Shown piece after piece: positions 40,700-49,475 of a stretch of DNA of 64,000 bases. The position numbers and the translations under genes were made by a program. The stretch spans positions 1,775,428 to 1,839,427 of the forward strand of contig NZ_JACHWU010000001.1 in NCBI RefSeq assembly GCF_014191605.1, read 5' to 3'. Source of the stretch: Prauserella isguenensis (GTDB lineage: Bacteria; Actinomycetota; Actinomycetes; Mycobacteriales; Pseudonocardiaceae). Numbering within the stretch: the first letter of the stretch is position 1; each line of letters begins with the position of its first letter. The notes beneath the pieces were generated by a model, which saw only the letters and a list, made by a program, of their open reading frames with translations, ran no database searches and was not told the DNA's origin.

Positions 40700-42889
40700 G
40701 TGCCCCGAACATCGCAGTCCGGTCCGGCCGAATCCGGTCGCGGGCCGTCCGATCACGACTCGTCCGGCCCTGCCGCCGAACCGGAGACGAACGCCGGGCC
40801 CGACGCGCATTCCGATACGGCCGTGGCCCACGGCGGCTGCTCCCCGGACGGGCCCGCCGACTCCGACGACGTCGTGACTCCCGACGAGGCCGACAGCTCC
40901 GGCGAGACCGACAGCTCCGCCGAGGCCGACAGCTCCGGCGAGGCAGCGGCATCGGAGCGGGCGCAGTACGGGAGGTCCGCGGTGCGGCGGTTCCTGCTCG
41001 CCCCGCCGACCGTGCTCACACTGGCGCTCACCGTCCTGGCACTGCTGCTGCACGGCGTGGCGGCCGACCGTCTCGGCGTGGACCTCGCGGGCGGAGCGCT
41101 GCTGCCGGTCGGGGACCTCGGCGACGTCTGGTCCGCCTACCTCGACGCGTGGCACGGCGTCGCGGGCGGCACGACGAGCGCAGGTTCACCCGCACTGGCG
41201 GTACTGGGCGGGCTGGGCGCCGTGCTCGGCGGCCCCGCGGTCGCCGTCTCTCTGCTCCTCCTGCTCGACCTGCCCGCCTCGGCACTCGTCGCCTACGCCG
41301 CGACCCGGCGGCTCGGCGCAGGCCGGTGGGCCCGAGCGGGCGGGGCCGCCGCCTACGCGCTCGCGCCCGCCGCGACCGACGCGGTCTCATCCGGGCGGAT
41401 CGGCGTCGTCGTCGTGCACATCGCACTGCCCGCGGTCGTCGCCGGAATCGCGTCACTGCTGCTCGGCGGTGACGTGCGCCGGTTGCCTCTCAGTGCGTCG
41501 TGCGCGCTGGGGATGGCGCTGCTCGGCGTGTTCTCCCCGGTCACGTACGGGATGGTCCTGGTCGGCCTGCTCGCCGCGTTCGTGGCGCTGCCCGTTCCGG
41601 GCGGGCGGTCGTGGAAGGGGCTGCCCGCCATCGGCATGGTCGTGCTGGTGCCGCTCGCGCTGGCGCTGCCGTGGCTACCGACGCTGGTCACGCATCCCGA
41701 ACTGCTGCTGCACGGGCTCACCGGACCCGCTGACGCGGCGACGGTCGCGAGCCTGGCGGGCCTGCATCCGTCGGGCGGCGTTCCACTGGGGCTCGTGCTG
41801 GTGGTCGTCGCCGTGGCCGCGCTCGTCACGGCGGCGTCCGTGCGGATGGCCACGGGGGCGGTGCTCGTCGTGATCGGCTGCGCGGGCGTGGCCGTCACAC
41901 AGCTCGTGTGGGCGGAACCGGTCACCGGTGGCGGAGAGCTGCCGGGTTATGCCGGGGCGCCGCTCGTGGTCGTCACCGCGGGACTGGTGGCGATCGTGCT
42001 CGGCGTCCGTCGCGGCGCGGGTGACGGCGGATTGCCCGTGGTGGCTGCGGGTTGCGCGGCCGTCACCCTCGTCATGCTGGCGATGGTGGCGTTCCTCGGC
42101 GGGTCGGGCGAGGTGCGGGACGGCGGCGGGGTGCGGCTGCCCGCGGCGCTGGCCGACGAACTGGCTGACAGCGGACGCGGCGCCCTCGTACTGGGCCGCG
42201 ACGGGGTGCCGGTGCCGCCACCGGATCGGCTCGCTGCCGGGCGCACCCCGCAGTTCGGCGATGACGCGTTCGCTCCCGCGGAGGGGATGGCGGAGCGACT
42301 CGAAGGCTGGCGTAACGGGCTGTTGGCCGGTTCGCGTGACGCGGTGACGAACGCCGCCGCGGCCGGGGTCGAGTTCGTGGTGTTGCCGCCCGGTGAGAAC
42401 GGTGGCGCGCTGCGCGCGGAGGCGGGGGACCTCGTGCGCTCGGTCCCGTCGGCCTCCGGCGGCCGTACGGTGCTGCGGCTGACGCCGGAGGCCGGCCAGG
42501 TCACGCTCGTGTCCCCGGAACAGGCGCATCGCGCGGTCAGCGGCAGTGCTCCGAGTGACGAGCTCATGCGCGGCTCGGCGATCGCCCCGGTCGACGCGCG
42601 CCTGCCCGAGGCGCGCGTGCGCGTGTCGGAGGGCCCGGACGGCAGGCTCCTGGTGCTGGCCGCGGAGTACGAACCCGGGTGGAGCGCGACGGTCGACGGC
42701 GAACCGGTGCCGATCACACCGGCGTGGGGACACCAGGTGTCGGTGGCGGTGCCGGAGTCGGAGTCCGAGGTCGTGGTCCGCTACACCGCGCCGTGGCACT
42801 CGGTGTTCCTGCTCGTCGGCGTGGCGGCGCTGCTGTTCACGGTGCTCACGGCCGTACCGGGCAGGTTGCGGACCGCCCGCGGCCGGTGA
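40700..42889 (+). CDS. large polytopic membrane protein, related to the C-terminal part of actinobacterial cell-envelope glycosyltransferases
   Basis: A 729-residue membrane protein. The first 100 residues are disordered and rich in Ser, Asp, Glu (repeats such as DSSGETDSSAEADSSGEAAA). About ten or more hydrophobic helices span residues 110-480, and the last 220 residues form an extracytoplasmic region ending in a YEPGWSATVDGEPVPI strand and one last helix. The YEPGW.A.VDG strand occurs in large envelope glycosyltransferases of actinobacteria. No GT2 catalytic domain is present, and none is found next to it. GTG start with CGGAG 7 nt upstream. Confidence 0.75.
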   Translation: MPRTSQSGPAESGRGPSDHDSSGPAAEPETNAGPDAHSDTAVAHGGCSPDGPADSDDVVTPDEADSSGETDSSAEADSSGEAAASERAQYGRSAVRRFLLAPPTVLTLALTVLALLLHGVAADRLGVDLAGGALLPVGDLGDVWSAYLDAWHGVAGGTTSAGSPALAVLGGLGAVLGGPAVAVSLLLLLDLPASALVAYAATRRLGAGRWARAGGAAAYALAPAATDAVSSGRIGVVVVHIALPAVVAGIASLLLGGDVRRLPLSASCALGMALLGVFSPVTYGMVLVGLLAAFVALPVPGGRSWKGLPAIGMVVLVPLALALPWLPTLVTHPELLLHGLTGPADAATVASLAGLHPSGGVPLGLVLVVVAVAALVTAASVRMATGAVLVVIGCAGVAVTQLVWAEPVTGGGELPGYAGAPLVVVTAGLVAIVLGVRRGAGDGGLPVVAAGCAAVTLVMLAMVAFLGGSGEVRDGGGVRLPAALADELADSGRGALVLGRDGVPVPPPDRLAAGRTPQFGDDAFAPAEGMAERLEGWRNGLLAGSRDAVTNAAAAGVEFVVLPPGENGGALRAEAGDLVRSVPSASGGRTVLRLTPEAGQVTLVSPEQAHRAVSGSAPSDELMRGSAIAPVDARLPEARVRVSEGPDGRLLVLAAEYEPGWSATVDGEPVPITPAWGHQVSVAVPESESEVVVRYTAPWHSVFLLVGVAALLFTVLTAVPGRLRTARGR

Positions 42890-42902
42890 GGGGGCGGGCG
42901 GC

Positions 42903-43391
42903 TCAGTGACCGCCGTCGATGATGTCCGGTTCCACGCCGATGTAGGCCGCGATCTGTTCGACGAGCACGTCGTGCACCAGGTCGGCCAGGTCGGACGGGT
43001 CCTGGGCGCGCGCCTCGAGCGGCCTGCGGTAGAGCACGATACGCGCGCGGGTCGGCAGCCCGGACCTGTCGACACCCGCCGGGACCAGCCGCGACAACGG
43101 GACGGCACCGTCGTGCAGTACTCCCTCGTCGACCGTGCCCGGCGGGCCGTCCTTGACCTCGGGGACGTCGTCGACCGCGACGTCGAGTTTCGTCAGTTCG
43201 CTGCGCCAGCGACCTTCGATGGGTTCGAGCGCGTCCAGCACCAGCGAGTCGAACCGCTCGGCGGGAGTCGACGCGGCGGGCAGACTGGCCGGATACAGCG
43301 GACCGCGGAGTCCCCGCCCGTGGCGGTCGCGTCGCATGCGCCGTCGAAACCGTGCACCTCGAGCCGTCGTCACCGGGCCAAGGGTACCCAT
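42903..43391 (-). CDS. DUF1025 / zincin-like family protein, degenerate metal motif
   Basis: A 162-residue protein of the minimal-zincin (PF06262-like) family, orthologous by context to Rv3259. The region FDSLVLDALEPIEGRWRSEL, RARIVLYRRPLE and the C-terminal DLVHDVLVEQIAAYIGVEP are typical. The HExxH motif of bacterial minimal zincins is HDVLVEQ here, lacking the catalytic Glu and second His; the mycobacterial relatives are also degenerate as far as I recall. It is convergent with the membrane gene before it and divergent from DUF3499. Start choice (ATG 43391) is uncertain. Confidence 0.8.
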   Translation of the reverse strand: MGTLGPVTTARGARFRRRMRRDRHGRGLRGPLYPASLPAASTPAERFDSLVLDALEPIEGRWRSELTKLDVAVDDVPEVKDGPPGTVDEGVLHDGAVPLSRLVPAGVDRSGLPTRARIVLYRRPLEARAQDPSDLADLVHDVLVEQIAAYIGVEPDIIDGGH

Positions 43392-43616
43392 CCGCCCGCC
43401 CCGGCCGCACCAACCTTCCCGGCGATGCACCCGGGGAACGGCAGATGCGGTGGGTGTGCGGTGGCCTACTTCGGGGTGTCGGCGGCGCGTCGAAGGGGCC
43501 GCCCGGGTCCGTGTCCGATCGCTGCGCGCGGTCGGCGCCGAGGGACGGGTGGGGCGGGAGACGGGCGGGCGTGTCAGCTACCCCTCCCCCGGGAGGAGGG
43601 GCTATCGTGATCAACC

Positions 43617-44000
43617 GTGCGGAGCGTGCGGAAGTGTTCGCGGACGGGCTGTCATGAGCCCGCCGTCGCCACGCTGACCTACGCCTACAGCGACTCGACC
43701 GCGGTGGTGGGGCCGCTCGCCACGTCGTCCGAACCGCACTCCTACGACCTGTGCGAGACGCATGCGATGCGGTTGACGGTGCCGCGTGGCTGGGAGGTCG
43801 TGCGGCACGAGGGTGGCTTCTCCCCTCCGGAACCCACCGTCGACGAGCTGACCGCGCTCGCGGAGGCCGTGCGGGAGGCGGGCAGGCCCGAGCCCGTGGA
43901 ACCGACTGCCGCGGTGTCGCATCGCTCCGGCGAGGCGGGTGCGACGGGCACCGAGCCGGGCAGGCGTGGGCACCTGCGCGTTCTCCCCGGGCACGCGTAG
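43617..44000 (+). CDS. DUF3499 family protein
   Basis: A 127-residue protein resembling Rv3258c/DUF3499. KCSRTGCHEPAVATLTYAYSD and DLCETHAMRLTVPRGWEVVR hold two Cys pairs or Cys-His sets (CSRTGC; LCETH) that fit a zinc-ribbon-like fold. The last 35 residues are variable. GTG at 43617 is used; a second GTG 9 bp on is equally possible. Function unknown, but its position before manB is conserved in actinobacteria. Confidence 0.85.
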   Translation: MRSVRKCSRTGCHEPAVATLTYAYSDSTAVVGPLATSSEPHSYDLCETHAMRLTVPRGWEVVRHEGGFSPPEPTVDELTALAEAVREAGRPEPVEPTAAVSHRSGEAGATGTEPGRRGHLRVLPGHA

Positions 44001-44191
44001 TTCGAGGAGACGGCGAGCCCGCGCCGGACGGCGCACGAGACCGTGACGTTCGGAACACGGTCGGTGCCACGCTCAGTGATCCGGAACCCGTGACGTCACC
44101 GCTGCGTTGGCATGATCGGGCGAATGGGTACGCTCCGGGGCGAGGTTTCAGGCTCTGGGGAGTCACCAATCGGATGATCGGGGAGTGAGGC

Positions 44192-45544
44192 GTGTCAGAC
44201 CTGTCGGCCATCGTGAAGGCCTACGACATTCGTGGCGTCGTCGGTGACCAGCTGGACGCAGGCCTGGTGCGGGACTTCGGTGCCGCGTTCGCCCTGCTCA
44301 TCAAGCCCGACTCGCCGTCGGTGGTCATCGGCCACGACATGCGTGACTCGTCGCCGGAACTGGCGTCCGCGTTCGCCGAGGGCGTGACGTCGCAGGGACT
44401 CGACGTCGTGTCGATCGGCCTGGCCAGCACCGACGAGCTGTACTTCGCGTCCGGCAAGCTCGCGATGCCCGGTGCCATGTTCACGGCCAGCCACAACCCG
44501 GCCGAGTACAACGGCATCAAGCTCTGCCGGTCCGGTGCCGCGCCGGTCGGCCAGGACACCGGGCTGGCGGAGATCCGCGACACCGTCGAGCACGGGGTGC
44601 CCGAGTTCGCCGGCCAGGCCGGGGAGATCACCGAGCGCGATGTGCTCTCGGAGTACGCGGACTACCTGCGTTCGCTGGTCGACCTGACCGGGATCCGCCC
44701 GTTGACGGTGGTCGTCGACGCGGGCAACGGCATGGGTGGTCACACCGTGCCCACGGTGTTCGAGGGCCTGCCGATCGAGATCGTCCCGATGTACTTCGAG
44801 CTCGACGGCACGTTCCCCAACCACGAGGCCAACCCGCTGGACCCGAAGAACCTCGTCGACCTGCAGGCGAAGGTCCGCGAGACCGGGGCGGACGTCGGCC
44901 TGGCCTTCGACGGCGACGCCGACCGGTGCTTCGTGATCGACGAGAACGGCGACCCGGTTTCTCCGTCGGCGGTCACCGCGCTGGTGGCGAGCAGGGAACT
45001 GGCGAAGGAGCCGGGCGGGGTCGTCATCCACAACCTGATCACGTCGAAGGCGGTGCCGGAGATCGTGACCGAACAGGGCGGCACGGCGATCCGCACCCGC
45101 GTGGGCCACTCGTTCATCAAGGCGGAGATGGCGCGCACGGGTGCGGTGTTCGGCGGTGAGCACTCGGCGCACTACTACTTCCGCGACTTCTGGCGTGCCG
45201 ACACCGGCATGCTCGCCGCGCTGCACGTACTCGCCGCGCTGGGTGAGCAGCCGGGCACGCTGTCGGGGCTGACCGCGCGGTATTCGCGGTACGCCGCCTC
45301 CGGTGAGATCAATTCGACGGTCGAGGACCAAGCGGGCAGGCTGGCCGCGGTGAAGGAGACCTACGAGGGCCGCGGCGGTGCGTCGGTGGACGAGCTGGAC
45401 GGGCTGACGGTCGACTTCGGTGACCGCTGGTTCAATCTCCGCGCGTCGAACACCGAGCCGCTGCTGCGCCTGAACGTCGAGGCGCCGGACGAGGCGGCCG
45501 TGACGGCACTGACCGACGAGGTGCTGGCGATCGTCCGTGCGTGA
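44192..45544 (+). CDS. manB: phosphomannomutase/phosphoglucomutase
   Basis: A 450-residue alpha-D-phosphohexomutase converting Man-6-P to Man-1-P, precursor of GDP-mannose for PIM, lipomannan and glycoproteins. Catalytic phosphoserine S100 is in MFTASHNPAEYNGIK, metal loop DGDADR, sugar loop GGEHSAHYYFRD, phosphate loop RASNTEPLLRLN. The GTG start is weakly preceded by GGGGAGTGAGGC. Orthologous by context to Rv3257c; followed by Trm112, SIS and manA genes. Confidence 0.95.
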   Translation: MSDLSAIVKAYDIRGVVGDQLDAGLVRDFGAAFALLIKPDSPSVVIGHDMRDSSPELASAFAEGVTSQGLDVVSIGLASTDELYFASGKLAMPGAMFTASHNPAEYNGIKLCRSGAAPVGQDTGLAEIRDTVEHGVPEFAGQAGEITERDVLSEYADYLRSLVDLTGIRPLTVVVDAGNGMGGHTVPTVFEGLPIEIVPMYFELDGTFPNHEANPLDPKNLVDLQAKVRETGADVGLAFDGDADRCFVIDENGDPVSPSAVTALVASRELAKEPGGVVIHNLITSKAVPEIVTEQGGTAIRTRVGHSFIKAEMARTGAVFGGEHSAHYYFRDFWRADTGMLAALHVLAALGEQPGTLSGLTARYSRYAASGEINSTVEDQAGRLAAVKETYEGRGGASVDELDGLTVDFGDRWFNLRASNTEPLLRLNVEAPDEAAVTALTDEVLAIVRA

Positions 45545-45631
45545 GCGGTCCGCGGCCCGGACCGACCGGCCGCTGACGAACACTTTTCGACTGCCCTCCG
45601 AGGGGAGGGCCAACCGTGGTAAATAGGAAAA

Positions 45632-45889
45632 ATGGCCGTCACTCTCGATCCGCAACTGCTCGACATTCTCGCGTGCCCGTCGGCGGACCACGCCCCGCTG
45701 ACGGCCGGCACGCCGGATGACCCTGCTGCCGACGTGCTGACCTGCACGTCCTGCGGCAGGCGGTACCCCGTGCGGGACGGCATTCCGGTGCTGTTGCTCG
45801 ACGAGGCCGACGGCGGCCGACCGGCCGCCGACCCCGCGGGCGCGGGTGATCCGGAGACCGATGGCGATTCCGAGGCCGGCAGTGTTTGA
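45632..45889 (+). CDS. Trm112-family zinc protein
   Basis: An 85-residue Trm112-like protein: LDPQLLDILACPSADHAPLT, VLTCTSCGRRYPVRDGIPVL. The usual four zinc cysteines are represented by ACP, and TCTSC; the second Cys of the first pair is replaced (CPSAD), so only three are seen. The C-terminal tail is Asp/Gly/Ala-rich and variable. Such proteins can activate methyltransferases, but bacterial roles are mostly unknown. Its end overlaps the next gene by 29 bp. Confidence 0.85.
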   Translation: MAVTLDPQLLDILACPSADHAPLTAGTPDDPAADVLTCTSCGRRYPVRDGIPVLLLDEADGGRPAADPAGAGDPETDGDSEAGSV

Positions 45890-46976
45890 CGACACGCTCC
45901 TCGACGACCCGCGCCGGCTCGACGACGCCGACACGGGCGGTGTGCTGCGTGCGGCCGCGATGGCCGGTGCGCAGGTGCGGTCGACGATCGAGGCCGCGAA
46001 CGAGCTGGAGCTGGCGGAGCGGCTGGACATCGGGCGGCCCCGGTCGCTCGTGGTCATCGTGCGGCCCGGGGCGGGTCACGGCGCGGCGCAGCTGCTGACG
46101 GCCCTGTTGGCGCCCGCCTGCCCGGTGCCGGTCGTGGTGACCGACACGGTGCCGCCGTGGATCGGTGCGCTCGACGTCGTGCTGGCGCACACCGACGATC
46201 CGTACGACCGTGACCTGGCGGTGTCGCTGGAGCGGGCCGCGCGCTACGGCGCGACGGTTGTGCTGTCGGCGCCGCCGGAGGGGCCGGTCGCGTCGGCGGT
46301 GGCGGGCCGCGGCCTGGTGTTGTCGCCGCGGGTGGTGGGCCCGCCCGAGCTGGCGTTCCCGCGCGCGTTGACTGCGGGGCTGCTCACCGCGGGTGCGCTC
46401 GGACTGCTGGTGTCGGATGTCGACGGCCTCGCGGACCGGCTGGACAACGAGGCGGCCCGCGGGCACCTCGAACACGAGTCGTTCGTGAATCCGGCGAAGT
46501 CGCTGGCGCTGCGGATCGCAGATCGGACGCCGCTGCTGTGGGGGCTGGATCACGCCGGGGTGGCCGTCGGGCAGCACGCCGCCTACGCGATGGGCGCGCA
46601 CGCGGCGATCGTGGCGGATGTGGCCGACTATCGGCAGGCGCTCGCCCGCCCGGCGCTGCACGCCATGGCCGCACGTGGCGGTGACGAACGGGACATCTTC
46701 GCCGACCCGGATTTCGACGAGGTCGGCGGCTCCGCTCCGCCGCGTGCTCTGCTGTTGGCGGTGCGCAGCGGCCCGGCGACCGACGACGCGCGGTTCCGCG
46801 TGGGGGAGACCCTGCCCGCCGCGGACGTGCTCGCACCGGCGGAGGAGCTCACCGACGCCGACGACGCCGCGTGCGCCGCCGTGCTGGCGTTGCGATTCGA
46901 GTTCGCCGCGGTGTACCTGGGGCTCGCGGCTGGAACCATCGGGGGAGCCGGCCGCGTCGCGCCGCTGTCACTGTGA
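45861..46976 (+). CDS. TobH/SIS-domain phosphosugar-binding protein
   Basis: A 371-residue protein like Rv3256c and TobH-type proteins. LDDPRRLDDADTGGVLRAAA starts the family; the central part (SLVVIVRPGAGHGAAQLLTA ... PVPVVVTDTVPPWIGALDVV) is the SIS-like sugar-phosphate-binding fold. NPAKSLALRIADRTPLLWGL is a strongly conserved later segment. The family is related to bifunctional phosphoglucose/phosphomannose isomerase. ATG at 45861 with CCGGAG upstream lies within the end of the Trm112 gene; it is followed by manA, which suggests a mannose-6-phosphate pathway role. Confidence 0.88.
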   Translation: MAIPRPAVFDDTLLDDPRRLDDADTGGVLRAAAMAGAQVRSTIEAANELELAERLDIGRPRSLVVIVRPGAGHGAAQLLTALLAPACPVPVVVTDTVPPWIGALDVVLAHTDDPYDRDLAVSLERAARYGATVVLSAPPEGPVASAVAGRGLVLSPRVVGPPELAFPRALTAGLLTAGALGLLVSDVDGLADRLDNEAARGHLEHESFVNPAKSLALRIADRTPLLWGLDHAGVAVGQHAAYAMGAHAAIVADVADYRQALARPALHAMAARGGDERDIFADPDFDEVGGSAPPRALLLAVRSGPATDDARFRVGETLPAADVLAPAEELTDADDAACAAVLALRFEFAAVYLGLAAGTIGGAGRVAPLSL

Positions 46977-47019
46977 CGGTGGCACGGCCGGGCGAGGCCG
47001 GCGAGGAGTGGAGTTGACC

Positions 47020-48255
47020 GTGGAGCTGCTGCAGGGCGCGGTGCGGGCGTACGCGTGGGGGTCCCGCACGACGATTCCGGAGCTGCTGGGCCGCCCCGTC
47101 CCGTCGCCGCACCCGGAGGCCGAACTGTGGTACGGCGCACATCCCGGGGACCCGGCCCGGCTGCGGCGGGCCGACGGCAGCGAGGTGAGCCTGCTCGACG
47201 TCGTGGACGCGGATCCGCAGGGCCAACTGGGTATGCGGTGCGCCGATCGGTGGGACGGCAGGTTGCCGTTCCTGTTGAAGATCCTCGCGGCGGAGGAACC
47301 GCTGTCGATGCAGGCGCACCCGTCGGCGGAACAGGCCGCGGAGGGCTACGCCCGCGAGGAGGCCGCGGGAATCCCGCGGGACGCGGCGAACCGCAACTAT
47401 CCAGACCCGACGCCGAAGCCCGAGCTGGTGTGCGCGCTCACCGAGTTCCACGCGCTCGCGGGGTTCCGCGATCCGCACCGCACCGTGCGGCTGCTGCGTG
47501 AGATCGAGACGCCCGGCCTGGCGCACTACGTCGAGCTGCTGGCCGGGCAGCCGGATCCCGACGGCCTGCGCGCGCTGTTCACGACGTGGATCACCCTGCC
47601 GCAGTCGACGCTGGCCGAGCTGCTGCCCGAGGTGCTCGAAGCCTGCGTGCGGCATGTCGGGGCGAAGGGTGAGTTCGCCGCCGAGTGCCGCACCGTGCTG
47701 CAGCTCGGCGAGGCGCATCCGCGGGACGCGGGCGTGCTGGCGGCGCTGCTGCTCAACCGCGTGACGCTGCACGCGGGCGAGGCGTTGTACCTACCCGCGG
47801 GGAATCTGCACCTGTATGTCTACGGCACGGCCATCGAGATCCTCGCCAACTCCGACAACATCCTCCGTTGCGGGTTGACTCCGAAGCACGTCGACGTGCC
47901 CGAACTGTTGCGCGTGGTCGACTTCGGGTGCGGTGACATGCCGGTGCTGACCGGCGAACCCGACGGCACGGCCGCGGTCTATCGCACCGAGACGCCGGAG
48001 TTCCAGCTCTCACGGGTCGACTGGGACACGGTCGACCGGCGCGAGATCGAACTGGCCGGTGCGGGACCGGAGATCCTGCTCTGCACCGCCGGTGAGCTGT
48101 TGCTCTACGACGACGAGGGCACGAAGGTCGAATTGCGGCGGGGCGAGTCGGTGTGGCGGCCCGCGTCGGATCCGCCGGTGCGGGTCCGTGCGGTCGGTGA
48201 GGACGCCGCGCAGCTCTTCCGTGCCACCGCGGGCACATCCCTGCACGGGCATTGA
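47020..48255 (+). CDS. manA: mannose-6-phosphate isomerase, class I
   Basis: A 411-residue type I PMI (cupin) interconverting Fru-6-P and Man-6-P. VELLQGAVRAYAWGSRTTIP is the typical start; zinc ligands lie in SMQAHPSAEQA (Gln, His), DPTPKPELVCAL (Glu) and YLPAGNLHLYVYG (His). The C-terminal cupin half is complete. Start is GTG at 47020 (GGAG 6 nt before); TTG 47014 and GTG 47008 are in frame. It closes the manB-Trm112-TobH-manA cluster that feeds GDP-mannose. Confidence 0.95.
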   Translation: MELLQGAVRAYAWGSRTTIPELLGRPVPSPHPEAELWYGAHPGDPARLRRADGSEVSLLDVVDADPQGQLGMRCADRWDGRLPFLLKILAAEEPLSMQAHPSAEQAAEGYAREEAAGIPRDAANRNYPDPTPKPELVCALTEFHALAGFRDPHRTVRLLREIETPGLAHYVELLAGQPDPDGLRALFTTWITLPQSTLAELLPEVLEACVRHVGAKGEFAAECRTVLQLGEAHPRDAGVLAALLLNRVTLHAGEALYLPAGNLHLYVYGTAIEILANSDNILRCGLTPKHVDVPELLRVVDFGCGDMPVLTGEPDGTAAVYRTETPEFQLSRVDWDTVDRREIELAGAGPEILLCTAGELLLYDDEGTKVELRRGESVWRPASDPPVRVRAVGEDAAQLFRATAGTSLHGH

Positions 48256-48503
48256 CGGCGGACCGCGTGCCCGTGTAGCCGCCAGGAGTTGGAGACCGGC
48301 CGGGCAACCGTCCATGGCCCGGTGCTGCGGTCGGGTCCGGTCAATCGGCACTTTTGACACGGTCAGGTCGCTGGCGATGACCGAAATGGTCACTTCCGTC
48401 GTGATCCACTTCAGTGATGTCACCCATCGGGGCTAGGGTTCGGGCGTTCGTCCGTTATGTAGACGTTTCATTCCCCTTGTCCGATCCCCACGGGAGTCTC
48501 CTG

Positions 48504-49283
48504 ATGTCTGTTCGTCCACGTTTCCGGCTGCGAGCGCTCGCCACCTCGGCGATTGTGTTGGGCGTCCTGGCCGCTTCGGTGCCGGCCGCCACGGCGACGG
48601 AGCCCGACGAGGAGGATTCCCGAGCCGAGGTCGTCGAGGGCAACGTCGACGAGGGCATGCCAGGCGCCTGCGAGAAGGCCGGTCTCGACGGCGAGTCGAT
48701 CGACAAAAGCGATGTCGATTTCGAGATCGGAGAATCGGGACAGTTTCTGACCATCACCGCGGTTCCGGCGGATGTCGAGGTCACCGGAATCATCGTGAAG
48801 GGCGGCCCCCGCTACAACCGGTACGAGCCGGGTCAGAGGGACCTGCGCTCGGAACCCGTGTGGGAGGAACTGCACTCCCCGCTGAACGACGGCGGGAACA
48901 TTCCGCAGATCAGTCACTGGTTCCTCTGTGGTACGTCCACCCCGGTGACGACAACGCCGCCGGTGACGACGACGCCGCCCGACACGACGACGCCGCCGGT
49001 GACGACGACGCCCGACACGACGACGCCGGTGACAACGACGCCCGGCAGCACCACCACCGGTCCGGACACGACGTCCACAACGGATTCGCGCGGCCCGTCG
49101 ACATCGGGCTCGTCGGGTGCGTCCACCACGACTTCGCAGGAAGCCGTCGTTCCCGTGAACGACACCGACGACCTCGCTTCCACCGGCTTCGGTGCAGGCT
49201 GGATGCTCGGCCTCGGTGCCCTGCTGCTCGCGGGCGGCGGCGCGCTGATGGTGCTCACCAGGAAGCGGCGCACAACCTCCTGA
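48504..49283 (+). CDS. LAxTG-anchored surface protein with Thr/Pro stalk
   Basis: A 259-residue secreted protein. Signal peptide RALATSAIVLGVLAASVPAA, mature domain of about 110 residues with two Cys (ACEKAGLD and FLCGTS) and a strand-rich core (GQFLTITAVPADVEVTGIIV), then a stalk of about 60 residues of TTTPP/VTTTPDTTTP repeats. The end is LASTG (224-228), a hydrophobic helix (GWMLGLGALLLAGGGALMVL) and a basic tail RKRRTTS, the layout of a sortase substrate, LAxTG being the class E form. No sortase gene is in the window. Function unknown; the core resembles actinobacterial exported domains with no assigned role. Confidence 0.85.
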   Translation: MSVRPRFRLRALATSAIVLGVLAASVPAATATEPDEEDSRAEVVEGNVDEGMPGACEKAGLDGESIDKSDVDFEIGESGQFLTITAVPADVEVTGIIVKGGPRYNRYEPGQRDLRSEPVWEELHSPLNDGGNIPQISHWFLCGTSTPVTTTPPVTTTPPDTTTPPVTTTPDTTTPVTTTPGSTTTGPDTTSTTDSRGPSTSGSSGASTTTSQEAVVPVNDTDDLASTGFGAGWMLGLGALLLAGGGALMVLTRKRRTTS

Positions 49284-49297
49284 CGGGCGTTCTCCCC

Positions 49298-49337
49298 GGA
49301 GGTCCCGGCCGCGGCATCGCCCGGTCGGGACCTCCGC
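49298..49337 (+). terminator. terminator hairpin after the LAxTG gene
   Basis: CGGAGGTCCCG (49298-49308) and CGGGACCTCCG (49327-49337) form an 11-bp stem with an 18-nt, partly self-pairing loop, 15 bp after the stop. Confidence 0.75.
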
Positions 49338-49343
49338 CCGCGT

Positions 49344-49361
49344 TCCCGTGACCACGGGAAT
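49344..49361. promoter_or_regulatory. palindrome upstream of the APC permease
   Basis: TTCCCGTGACCACGGGAA (49344-49361) is a palindrome except for the central two bases, 115 bp before the permease start. It may be an operator or part of the preceding terminator region. Confidence 0.4.
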
Positions 49362-49475
49362 ACCCTGAGTTCACCAGATTGGTCGATATGCGGTTGCTGC
49401 TTGCCGGAGTGGGCCGGCAGGCAGCACATGATCGATCAGCCTGCGATCCAGGTGAGGCGAGAAGGTGGAGGCATC

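Noticed and set aside
43581..43601. C/G-rich dyad before DUF3499 as terminator or operator
   Set aside because: The CCCCTCCCCCGGGAGGAGGGG run pairs only partly and could be chance in GC-rich DNA.
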